From the NCBI RefSeq assembly GCF_005239225.2, contig NC_133296.1, positions 7,378,001 to 7,442,000 on the forward strand: 64,000 nucleotides of DNA, read 5' to 3'. The first letter of the stretch is position 1, and each line of letters begins with the position of its first letter. Shown here piece by piece: positions 35,888 to 46,600 of this stretch. The notes below the pieces were generated by a model, which worked only from the letters and a program-made list of their open reading frames with translations, searched no databases and had not been told where the DNA came from. The position numbers were made by a program, and so were the translations under genes. The stretch comes from Populus alba (Eukaryota; Streptophyta; Magnoliopsida; Malpighiales; Salicaceae).

Positions 35888-38800
35888 TTATTCGGGCTTT
35901 CTACATGTAATAATGGCAAACTTAATCAGACCCTTCTTGTATCCTTCAATCATCAATGGCATCACCAGTGCTCCTCTGATGGTTTTCATACCTGATCAAT
36001 TCATGGTAAGAAAGATGCAAACTTGAGAAGATACATAGCAAAATGAATTTATGGTATGAAATGGGAAAGAGGTAAGCTGAGGTCCCTTTCTCATAAGGTC
36101 ATACGGGAGTAGTTCACCTCGGATGCATAAGAAGGAAGATTGCTTACCAGCAAACAATCATGTCAAAATTTAATACAAACTGATGTGTCAAGTGATAGAC
36201 GATGAGAATCTCAAAAGCATTAAATGGTGGTTAAGCTGTCACGGCGATTTCTATCAAATTTATATGATTTATTTGTTTGCATAGCTTTGCTCGAATAGAA
36301 ACCTTATCATACATCCTTGCATGATGACATATCATGTGTGCTCTTGCACATAAAGATTCATAGCCAAGGATGCAGCTTTATTTTTTCAAAAACACAGCAA
36401 ACTATGAAAGCTTTCCAAGAAACAATTTCCATTGAAACAAAGGTAGGGAACAAAAGAAAATGAACAGTAATTGTTAGCAAGGAATGCGAAGCTTACCACT
36501 GCGCAGCAGAGATGTCAGGCCCTTCCACGTCAATGCCGAGCGAATTACTGCTGGCCAAAATGGAGCAACATATTGAGACCAATCTGCTGTCTTAATATCC
36601 TGCAATGCAATGACAGCTGGGACATTAGTTTTTACATTTTGAAAAGAAAATTTAGAGGTAACAAATAGGTTGTGTTAACAATGGCACAGAGGAAAAATGG
36701 ATTTTGACTCAAGTCCTATTGTGTCCAGAAGAAATATATATATATATTCACAAGTGAAAATGACAAATTCTCTGTCTACCCACTCAGCATGGGTCAATGG
36801 GTCATGAAACGGAAGAACAAATTCTGACTAGCTCTTAGTTCATCATTTCTTTCCAATATTGTTGTTTTACTCGAAATGAAACTTCTACCATGTATCTGTA
36901 AGGGATACAAATTGTAACATTAACGAAGGGCTAAGTTAAATTATCAGCCTTTGTTGTAGCTCGTTGATTTTGTGAAAAATATTGAATCCTTTGGCCAAAT
37001 GTAAGGCAGTATTTACCTGAAGAGAGAGGGACTCAAGTAAGTTGACATAATCAGCAGTAGAACACCAATCTGGAAGATAGTAAGCATCACATATCTTTTT
37101 AAGATGCTTCATCTCCCATGGCTGAAGAGATTCTTCAGAAGGGCCAAGAACCCTGTGACACCATGTTACAATAACAATTGTGGCTCCTGGGGCTGCAACT
37201 CTAGCCAATTCACCAACAAACTGCCAGTTTGAGGGAACAAGGAGTGGAACTTGAGATAACCACGTATAACAAGAAATGGAGCAAATCTAAAGTGTAGAAA
37301 TGAATTATAAGTGAAGCTAGTAGGTGTAAGAGAGAAGCAAAACCTTTCTTTTGTCGGGCATATGCTCTCCACTCTCCATTGACCAAACCAGATCAAACTG
37401 TCCATCTGGAAATGGCTGCTCTAATGCATCTGCGACTTGAAAGGAAACCTGCTAAATGTTGACATTGTTATTGCTAAACCTAGTGTAGTACTCTTATCTA
37501 CACAATGATGAATGAAGATGCAAGAAAAGGGTATTGATACTACAGAAGCAGATCCAATTCTCTCACCAGCTTCCATCAAAATAAACAAATAAATAATTAA
37601 CAGAAACGAAAGTAAACATGGTTATGCTTTAGATATCAACTACATTTATGATTGGCCAAAGAAAGAGATGCTAGAGTTCACACACAATTTATACTGCAGA
37701 GCTTGGAGTATTAAATTAATGTAAAATATTTCAAAAGTTGTAACACACACCTTGTCAGCTAATCCTTCAGTTGCTGCAAGAGCATTGGCCCTCTGCGCTT
37801 GGAAGGGACTAAGCGTGATGCCTTGGCATTTGGCTCCATATTTCCTTGCTATGTACCTAGAGCTGCCTCCTATCCCACACCCAACATCAACCACAGTCTT
37901 TGGCCCCTTTTCTGGGTCCTCTGGAAAACAATTTAGATATAAAAATAATGGACCGGGACTGAATTAGAAGCTTACACTCATTCACATGCTGATATACATT
38001 AATCATACTCTGGTTTTGTTTTTCCTCTGATGGAGTGTTGTTACCTAAAGCTCTAGGAAAAATATACCAATCTAGTTATCAAAAGGGGAAAATAAAAATA
38101 AAAAAAATATACCACAACCAAAATTTGCAGTTTTGAGATAATAAAATACTCCTGAAAATTCTACAGTCGAAACTTGTCAGACTTGTGGAGGAGGATAGTT
38201 ACATTGCAAGGTACATAGATCTTAACGAGATTTTCCTAACTTTGATGGTGATGATGTACATAAATGGTTGTATAAATACAATCAATATTTTGAGATAGAG
38301 GAAATTACGGATGATAACAAGTTGAAATTAGCTTCCTGTTACTTAGATGGGATGGCCTTGTATTGGCACCAAAACTTTACGAGAAGCTTAGGGGATAAGA
38401 CAATGTCGTGGAGTGAATATGTGGATGCTCTATGTTCTAGGTTTAGGGGTCAGAAGAACCCATTGGAAGAACTCATGGAATTAAGGCAAGTTGGGAACCT
38501 GGAGACTTATATCCAGAACTTCGACATGTTATGGAATAGAGTTGAGGTTAATGAGAAATCGGCTCTGGTCTTTTTCATAAGAGGATTGGGGGTGGAGATA
38601 AAAAATTTAGCCAAATTGCAAGAGAACACCCTCATCTACAGGCGTAACCATCCAGGCCACTCTAAATAACCCACCCAAACTACCACTCAAGCAAACCAAA
38701 CCAAGTTCAACCCTCACTTCACCACTCACAGAACTCCCAAATCATCAACTCCAACTACCTAAAAACCATCTCAAATAGACATTTTACCAGCTCCCACTCA

Positions 38801-39877
38801 AAACTACTTTAACCAAACAAACACAAAACCCACTAGGTCACTAAGGAGCAAGGAGGTGGGGGAGAGGAGAGCAAAAGGACTGTTTCTGGTGTGATGAGTA
38901 GTTCGTAACAGGGCATAGGTGTAAGAATAAAAAACGTTACTCATCGTGTATCGTGGATGATGAAGAAGTTGTTCATGAGCAGGAACTCTAGTTTTCACAC
39001 CTTGAGAGTGGTGGGGAAGATTGACAAGCAACCACTCTTCATCTTGGTAGACTCTGGCAGCACTCATAATATGAGTCGTAATCCATATTACAAGAACAAT
39101 GTTTTCATCACGAGACTTGACACTCAGATTTCTTCTTAATAGCCAATTAAAATTACATGTTCACAAAGCCATTCAAGCCTACACAACAAAAGTCAAAACA
39201 TAGCATTTTTTAGCATAATAATAATATATTCCTTAGCTATTAAATCTAGATTAGCCGGCAAATTTATCTGGGATCTAACCCAGATCAAAGTTTAAAATCT
39301 AAATCAACTTGAATCAATCACATCAATCCGAGCTAGCCTAGCCAGCCCGGGTATCGGGCTGGTTTCATTACTATGCTAACGACATATAAAAATACATAAA
39401 CGGCAGGACTAATAGTAGGACGCCACGTAAGTTTTTTTTTTTTTTTATATAAGACGGAGGTTTTTAGGAGATATGTATATGGAAGAGAGAGCAAAGAAAA
39501 AAGAGTGACAAACCAGAGACGCCGGCAAAACTGAGTGCCTCTTGTATCATTCGGAACTGAGCAGCCCGGTGATCGGAATCCGACCCGGAAACTACTTCAT
39601 CCGGGTCGTAGAATCCGTGATGCATGTGGTCTCCCCAAATGTCCTCCCATACAGCAGAGGACTCGTCGTAAAGCTCTGCTATGCCTTGCTTAAGCTCTCG
39701 AGTACTGGCAGTGTCTGCAACGGCGGTTGACCCCGCGCAACGTATCGACCGGGAACGACATGGCAGTGGGGCAAGACACGTCGTCCGGTATGGGTGGAGG
39801 TGAGAAATGGGCTGGGACGTGCGGATATTGTGGAAGATTTGGGTTTGTGACGTGCTGGATAGTAGCATACTAGTCAT
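35888..39877 (-). CDS. VTE4: Gamma-tocopherol C-methyltransferase, plastid
   Basis: VTE4 uses S-adenosylmethionine to methylate gamma- to alpha-tocopherol (and delta to beta), the last step of vitamin E synthesis, in the plastid. Six exons, 39877-39514, 37920-37751, 37448-37344, 37220-37017, 36599-36497 and 35991-35888, join at GT-AG sites to give 349 aa, the usual length for the family. The start (MTSMLLSSTSQ) is followed by a Ser/Thr/Arg-rich plastid transit peptide to about residue 55; Met4 is an alternative start. Then come GIAELYDESSAVWEDIWGDH and HMHHGFYDPD, SAM motif I VVDVGCGIGGSSRY (131-144), GITLSPFQAQRA, DLVWSMESGEHMPDK, RVAAPG, VTWCHR, DWSQYVAPFWPAVI and PLMIEGYKKGLIKF. Intron 1 carries a retrotransposon relic. 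A second exon 1 lies upstream (42439-42634). Function is assigned from strong family motifs. Confidence 0.93.
38156..39137 (+). pseudogene. Decayed Ty3/gypsy gag-protease fragment in VTE4 intron 1
   Basis: It lies antisense to VTE4. An open part (38268-38669) shows the retrotransposon Gag core (FPNFDGDDVHKWLYKYNQYF just upstream, then LASCYLDGMALYWHQNF, MSWSEYVDALCSRF and NPLEELMELRQVGNLETYIQ). A stop-riddled zinc-knuckle region follows (ERRAKGLF), then an aspartic-protease fragment (LFILVDSGSTHNMS near 39025-39066). There is no RT, integrase or LTR. It is of a different lineage from the element at 18.2-24.6 kb and is much older. Confidence 0.82.
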
Positions 39878-40002
39878 GATGGGTATTGCTATTATTATGG
39901 AGTTATTTTTCAGGGGGGATTTTTGTTTTACTTTGCTTCGTGGGGTTTCTCGACTGATTAACACTACAATTAAAGAGGGGAAGATGAGGTGTCGCGTCTG
40001 CT

Positions 40003-40022
40003 AGAGAGAGAGAGAGAGAGAG
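40003..40022. repeat. (GA)n tract upstream of VTE4 start
   Basis: A 20-bp GA run, read as (TC)n on the gene strand, 126-145 bases upstream of the ATG. Such pyrimidine patches are common in plant 5' leaders and core promoters. Confidence 0.8.
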
Positions 40023-40095
40023 GATTTGATGGGATATGGTGTGGGTTTTTCGCCTTTCCATGAAGATATTATTTTTTTATTTTTTTTTGAGAGCC

Positions 40096-40265
40096 TTTGT
40101 TTTTTTATTAAAATTTGTTTTTTAAAATTTTTTATTTAAAAATATTAAATTAATATTCTTTAAATAATTTTGATGTGATACGTTAAAGATTAAAAATTTT
40201 AAAAATATATTATATTTAAATATTTTTAATTAAAAAATATTTTTGAAAAGAAATACCACATGCTT
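40096..40265. mobile_element. MITE-like AT-rich element (degenerate)
   Basis: T-rich left half, AATTTTGATGTGATACGTTA centre and an A-rich right half with AAATATTTTTAATTAAAAAA. It matches the layout of the family seen at 35161 and 41750. Confidence 0.4.
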
Positions 40266-41060
40266 ACTTAATAGCATCTCATTAATGATTTTAAACTGTG
40301 GTATTTTTCTCCTTTTGATGGGGTCATGGATATTATAGTTTTTGTAATGATTTTGTCTCCAATAATTTGTACTCGTATCTTTTCAAAAAAATAAAATAAG
40401 TTGTAACAAATTTCTTCTTCTATTTTAATTTCAATTCATTACATATTTTTTTAGCTACCCAAGATACTCGACATTTATTTATTTGTTTTATTTCGTGAAT
40501 ATTTTTTTTAATTTTATTTTTTAATTGCTGGTTTAATGAAAATTAAATTTTACAATCTGTTATGGTTTATTTTTTTATAGTTATTTTAGTTTTGTAATCT
40601 ATATTACAGCTTTAACGGTTTAATTTGATTGACTTGATTTTTTTTTATTTATTTTTTAATTAATATTTTTTTTTTTTATCATTCAATATCTTTAACATTT
40701 AGTTGATTATAATTTAAATTTTGTCATTTGTTTTTATTTATTTTTTATAAATTTATCTCAATTTTATTATTCTATTCATGAATTTTAGGAGTTAATTCAA
40801 GCAAATTTAAGTAATTTTTTATTGTGTTGTTTTAGATTGAATTGTACTGCCACCGGAAGGTTATCTGCTCATACGATTTTCTATTCACAAACTTGAAAAC
40901 AAGAATGGCCAATCTTACTAACTAGCATCACAAGACATACATACTGTCGCTAGCTCTTAGGAATCGGCAATGTCCCCACCAGCTCTAGTTGCTGGGACAA
41001 CCTCTCCACATCTAGCTCTCTTGGCAAGAACCTCGCCGTGAAAACAACCACAGCTACTAA

Positions 41061-41250
41061 GGTGTTTGGAAACTCGGTTAATTTATGTTTTTAAAAATTT
41101 TAAATTTTTATTTTTATTAAAAATTAATTTTTTTATATATTTTGAATCATTTTAATGCACTGATTTTAAAAATAATTTTTAATAAATAAAAAAAAATATT
41201 ATTTTAATATTTTTTAAAATAAAATATATTTTTAAAAATAACTATAAATG
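41061..41250. mobile_element. MITE-like AT-rich element
   Basis: Begins GGTGTTTGGAAACTCGG and contains TCATTTTAATGCACTGATTT, then AAAATAATTTTTAATAAATA and ATATTATTTTAATATTTTTT. This is the same core order as the other members. Confidence 0.55.
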
Positions 41251-41399
41251 TTTTTATAATAAACCTACATACATCAATAAAATCATGGATTTCCTCTCAT
41301 TGCAGCCATGAGTTTATTTTACTAGTAAGTGAGAATTAATGATTAAATACAATTTCTCTCTCTTTCTCGTTAGAAAACAACTTTCAATGCCTATCATTA

Positions 41400-41570
41400 A
41401 GATGGCAAATGGGTTTGGGTTTATTTTTATATTTAAAAAATATTTAAAAAATTAATTTTTTTAAATTATTTTAATGTACGGATATAAAAAATAATTTTTA
41501 AAAAATAAAAAAATATATATTATTTTAATATATTTAAATAAAAACATTTCAAAATTAAATTAGTAATAAC
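41400..41570. mobile_element. MITE-like AT-rich element (degenerate)
   Basis: Contains the family core ATTTTAATGTACGGATATAA, then AATAATTTTTAAAAAATAAA and TATTATTTTAATATATTTAA. The ends are not clear. Confidence 0.45.
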
Positions 41571-41749
41571 AACTAATATAAAGTTCGGTGTGGATTGGAT
41601 AGCTCATAGAAAGCCTTATGCTGTCATGCACTTTAGACATTGGTCGTCGGCTATAGCGTTGCCACTTGCCAGGTTGATCCAATGTTGTCTTGTTTAATTA
41701 ATTTGACCATACATACTATTATAATCTCGTTTATGAACTATCTTGGGTA

Positions 41750-41933
41750 GTGTTAAGAATGGTAGTTGAAAAATTTAGAAAATTTTTTATTTTATTTTTG
41801 TTTTAAATTAATATATTTTTATATTATTTTAATGTGTTGATGTTAAAAATAATTTTTTAAAAAATATATTATTTTAAATATATTTTAAAATAAAAACATT
41901 TTAAAAAATAATTGCTACTAGATTCTCAAACAT
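41750..41933. mobile_element. MITE-like AT-rich element
   Basis: The left end GTGTTAAGAATGGTAGTTG and right end GCTACTAGATTCTCAAACA are imperfect inverted repeats. The interior has TTTTAATGTGTTGATGTTAA followed by the A-rich core. Confidence 0.6.
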
Positions 41934-42175
41934 AGTTTTTAAACTCAACTCGGTTTAAAGCCAAGATTCCGGATTTTGACCAAGTCACCGGATCAATCCT
42001 TATTTTAAAAAAAATCAAACCCGTATTGTTTTAATAAAAAAAAAATTAACAAGTTAAAACCAGATTTTACGAGATTACACCAAATAATAACTTTTTTATA
42101 TTTTCTCCTATCCTAAATTGACCAGTAGGAACCGATCGATTCACTATATCAGATTCCAAAACTACGCTATAAAAC
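41934..42175. mobile_element. Possible non-autonomous element with short inverted ends
   Basis: Left ATAGTTTTTAAACTC and right GATTCCAAAACTACGCT are roughly inverted, and the interior has GACCAAGTCACCGGATCAAT. The evidence is thin. Confidence 0.35.
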
Positions 42176-42438
42176 ACCCTCTCTCTTTTTTATTGCGTTT
42201 AAACAAAATAGCTATAGATTAATGTGGCAACAAGCACAGCAGCAGGAAACAGACAGAGTCCAGAATAAGTGGTGGAAATAATATGAGACGTCTTAGGTTG
42301 CTCGGATATTGATGAACTCAGACTCTTTTCTGACCGACTCACGATTCAGGCGGATGTGAGGGTGCTTAGTTTTTAAAATATTTTTTATTATAAAATCTAT
42401 AAAAACAGTATATAAATATATGAAAAAATCATTCAAAC

Positions 42439-42634
42439 CTGAAATGCCAGCGAAACGAAGCGCCTCCTGCATCATTCGGATCTGGGCAGCCCTATGATCT
42501 GACCCGGATCCAGAAACCTGATCGTCCGGGTTGTAGAACCCGTGGTGCATATGATCTCCCCATATGTCCTCCCACACACCTGACGACTCGTCGTAAAGCT
42601 CGGCTATGCCTTGTTTAAGCTCCTGAGGATCCAT
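42439..42634 (-). CDS. Second VTE4-like first exon without transit peptide (alternative or orphan exon)
   Basis: The ATG at 42634 opens 65 codons (MDPQELKQGIAELYDESSG...) and ends at a good donor, TTTCAG|GTTTGA, after one base of the next codon. This is exactly the phase and position used by VTE4 exon 1 (TCTCTG|GTTTGT). Over the shared 61 residues, 52 are identical to VTE4 exon 1. At three of the differing sites (SGVW, QIRM, LRFAG) this copy carries the residue I recall as usual in VTE4. No plastid transit peptide is encoded, and an in-frame stop lies upstream. No exons 2-6 lie between it and VTE4. Spliced to VTE4 exon 2 it would give 293 aa that could stay in the cytosol. It could instead be a surviving piece of a lost tandem duplicate. 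Confidence 0.7.
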
Positions 42635-43231
42635 GGCTTCTTGCGAGTTGCAACGATGAAGAACGGTGAAAAGAACGCAAAAGCCAGAGATAAATGGTGC
42701 TCTGGCTGTGGTACCAACTACCGATAATGATTGCTGGAAATAAATTTAATACATTACCGTATCCTGGCACATGTGGTATGGTATACCCCAGCACTACACC
42801 AATAATTTAGGGAATTTATTTATTTATTTATTTTTATCATTATTATTAGAAATTTGGGACTTTTCTTTCATGACTTGAGGTACCTTTTGTCGCGATTATA
42901 TCTCCGCAATCTTATCATGTGAGAAGATAAGGAAAGAAAATCACTTTCATTGGTCTTTAAATATATTTTTTTCTATGAAGGCCGGTTATTCTAAAATAAA
43001 AATAAAAATTACTATAAAATATCAAATCTAATTATTATTTGGTTTTATGAAGAAAAAAACATATTATGCATGCATGCTAATATCTCACATAAACTAAATA
43101 CTTATATTCATAATTAGAGGATAGAATTATTAGGATAATAATTTGAGATTTAGGCTTAACAATGAAACCTAATCCTCACTTTCTAGATTATAAAGCAAGA
43201 TTTGAAATAATAGTAAATAAAGACTATAAAT

Positions 43232-43414
43232 ATTTCTAACTTATACTAACCCACCATAAATTAATTATTTCACCAAACATGATGAACATAAATAACTATA
43301 AATAATTAGTAAATAGACTCGGGTTTTCAATTGTTTTCTTTAATTTCTAACTTATACTAACCCACCATAAATTAATTATTTCACGAAACATAATGAACAT
43401 AAATAACTATAAAT
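43232..43414. repeat. Direct duplication, period 111 bp
   Basis: About 72 bp starting ATTTCTAACTTATACTAACC at 43232 recurs at 43343 with two visible mismatches (C/G and G/A). Confidence 0.9.
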
Positions 43415-45171
43415 ATTTCAACCAAATCAATTAATATAAATGAGCATATTGTGAAAACAAAATCATGAATATATCGTGAATTTTCTAGAAACAACATCAA
43501 CATATATTTATGATTCAAAATTTAACAAGTAAATAGAATATTATTCTAAAAATAAATAAATCACACAAGAATATTAACATTGACCTTTATAGATTGTCAA
43601 AGTCATTTGGAATGGGAAGAACATTGTTAAAAAAATAGTCTTGGCATATGGATTACACTGGCAAAATGATAAGCCGACTTGTAGATCTTCGTTGCACATG
43701 CCATTAAGGACGGGAGGCACGTAAACCACTTCACAAGTTGACCATCTCGTTCTCCTTCATGTTGGTATGGGATGTGTTGTCGTCTAAAAGCCTAGGTACA
43801 TGCCTTTTTATTAGTTTTTTTTTTCCTCAAGGGTAGACAACATGTTATCGTCTGTTCATGACCGGTTGCTTTTCTAATCACCTCTCTTGACTAGGAAAAT
43901 AGAGTTAGATTTTTAGACTTTAAAAGCACAATTTTCATATATTTCCCCTTTTAAAACATTTCCACAACACTATATAAACCTTAAAAAACCACTTAACAAC
44001 TCTAAAATACTCCAAAATCACTTTTAAAAAAAATCAATCAAATAAAAATAAACTAAACAAAACTCAATATACTTTTTTACAATATTTAAATTTTGAAAAC
44101 ACACTTTCATTGAACTCCTCTTAGGAAGAGAAACTCACTGACACAAAAAAAAAATATATAGTCAGAATATGACCAACCAATAACTTTTTTTTTTTTTTAT
44201 GTTTTCTTGCGAGCTTCTTTGTTCTCTCTCAAATTTAGAGATTGAAAAATGAGCAAATGAATTTTTTAAATCAATATAAAATTTTAAAAGCTTTGAGGTT
44301 GGTCATATATTTCATTTAACTTTTATATTGTGGTGCTCTTTCTTTTAATTTTATTATTTTTTATAATTTAAAATTTTATCTAATGAAATTAGATCACAAA
44401 AAGATTAAATAAAAAACAGTTCTTTTAGTTATTTGAATAATTACTTTTCTTCTCATAGCTATACTTTTAATTTTAATTTATTTTAATTTAAACATCTACA
44501 TTTTTTTTTCAAAGTTTCAAAATATTAAAAAAATATTTTTATTTCAAAATATTTAGAATAACATTGAATTGTTCCTCTGAAAAAAATTAAGAATTTCCAA
44601 ATATACATCTACATTTCAAGTACTATACTTTTAGTAATTTTATAATACAACGAGTTGTACCATATAGTACAAAATTAAGAGCACGAAAAGCACACGAGCT
44701 CTTACAATGGTTAGAGTTGTGATTTTTATTCAAATCTTTAGGCTTTAATTTAATTTAATTTTTTGTAACGACTCCATTCGTGGCTTTAGGCACGTGTATA
44801 ATAAATTACAAAATAGACTAAACGAGGACAATGTTTTATTGTTCATTTTACTATGGTTGAAGACTGATATTATTTGTCAGTAAAATATTTATGATGCATC
44901 ATCATGATTTAAAAATAGTTTTTAATAAATAAATTAAATTTAAATATTATTCAGTAAAATACAATGGTAGAGTTGTGATTTTATTATGGTTGAAATATTT
45001 TACAACAGTTTTCTTAAAAAACATTTTACCAAAAACAAACACTTTCCTGTGAAATATTTTTTTTAAAAACAAAAACCCTCCATAGAGATAAAGTGAGTCA
45101 TCAGTTTCTAGGTTCCTACTAGCAACACATGTCCCTCTTTAATTTGTTTTTATTTTTTTGTCCCATTCTAA

Positions 45172-45193
45172 CTCTCTCTCTCTCTCTCTCTCT
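45172..45193. repeat. (TC)n microsatellite
   Basis: A 22-bp CT run. Confidence 0.9.
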
Positions 45194-45270
45194 GCTTACA
45201 TCATAGTACATTAGAAGAACTGAATAAAAATCTTTAAATTACTTTGAAATTTGAACTTACACATTAATGC

Positions 45271-45454
45271 TGTGTTTGAAAATGTGATATAAATTATATT
45301 TTTAAAAATTTTAATTTTTTAATTTTAAAATAAATATTTTTTATATTATTATAATATTTAAAATAATAAATTTTATTTTAATATATTTTTAAATAAAAAA
45401 CATTTTAAATCGTTACGTTATTACAATTTTAAATCTAAATATTCCACCCAAACA
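45271..45454. mobile_element. MITE-like AT-rich element (degenerate)
   Basis: Starts TGTGTTTGAAAATGTGATAT and ends ATTCCACCCAAACA, roughly inverted, with ATTTTATTTTAATATATTTT and TAAATAAAAAACATTTTAAA inside. Confidence 0.5.
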
Positions 45455-46600
45455 ATTTGTAGTAATATTTAATTACGGGGGAGTTTTAGTATATAAGTTT
45501 TGAGATTTTAAGTACTACAATGAAAACAAGAAGAAATAAGCTACTGCAGACAAACCATAATCAAGGAAAAGAAAAAAAAAAAAAAAAACCTTTTATATTT
45601 GAAAAAAATATTACAGAAATCCCACATCGTGTCTGAAATGCTCTTAGTTACAACTAAAAAAGATAATTAAATTAAAAAACTTAAACAAATTAGAAAAAAA
45701 ACATAAATAAAGAGGACACGATCATCATTATAAATTCAATTTACGAAAACAAATTCAAAAAAACCTAAATCAACTATAATAATCCATAAAATTCGTAACT
45801 CATATCATCAAACTAATGTAACCTCAAAAAAATTCAATACCTAAAAAATAAAATAAAATATAAAACAAAAAAATATCATGCCAATAAACAATATTTTATA
45901 TAAAAAAATTAATTTACCTTACTCAATTTGTTAATATTTTACAAAACACACTCATTTGTGATGGCGACTGAAAAGCCATAAGAAAATAATAATAAATAAA
46001 AAAGATTTTTTTCTCAATTTATACCCAAACTTGTACATGGTGTCAAATTGATTCCATATATTCTTTTAAGAAATCGTCAATTGTCTTTCGATTAATACAC
46101 ATCAACAATTTTATCAAAATTTCTTCGTATTAATGCCATTTTACTACATAAAACATTCACATTAGACTAAAAATGTTATTGATCATTAAATTTTTCATCA
46201 AATTTTCTTCAAATCACGTTGTTCTAACTCATATAATACAACTCAAACTAATAATAAAAAATTTAACAAAAGAACGCAACTGTAGGAAATGCTTGTCTTA
46301 TTAACAAAAGCTACAAGTTTGGGATGAAAATGAAAACGGAGAAATAAATTTGGGTTTTCCCTTTTTTCTAAAAGAATTAGTGCAAATTCCAGAAGCGGTT
46401 GGTAAGAGCCAGATAGAATCTATGGTTAGAGACATACCAAAACAAAGAATTACAATGGAATTGTTGTTGGGGGGAGGCAAGTAATTAAATAAAATTTGGG
46501 TCATTAAGAGGATAAGATATATATACTGGAATACAAAATCAAAATTACATTCAGGGGAAAGGGCGTCAGAGAGAGATTACACTGGTTTGATAACTCTGCA

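Larger units (their letters stand above)
40023..42438. other. Spacer between VTE4 and the upstream extra exon 1; MITE cluster
   Basis: On the minus strand I found no sequence like VTE4 exons 2-6 here (no VDVGCG or ESGEHMP coding). The interval is filled by AT-rich short elements (entries at 40096, 41061, 41400, 41750 and 41934). Confidence 0.6.
42635..46600. other. Intergenic AT-rich DNA between extra VTE4 exon and ORC3
   Basis: No gene is supported on either strand. It contains a 111-bp-period duplication (43232-43414), a (TC)n run (45172-45193) and a MITE-like element (45271-45454). A tRNA-like stretch near 44697-44745 was considered and rejected. Confidence 0.5.

Noticed and set aside
39970..42438. 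Remaining exons of a second complete VTE4 gene
   Set aside because: I looked for SAM-motif and later exon sequence on the minus strand and found only AT-rich elements.
44697..44745. tRNA-like stretch (GAGCTCTTACAATGGTTAGA, then ATTCAAATCT)
   Set aside because: The B box is poor and no stems pair. Too weak even for a SINE call.
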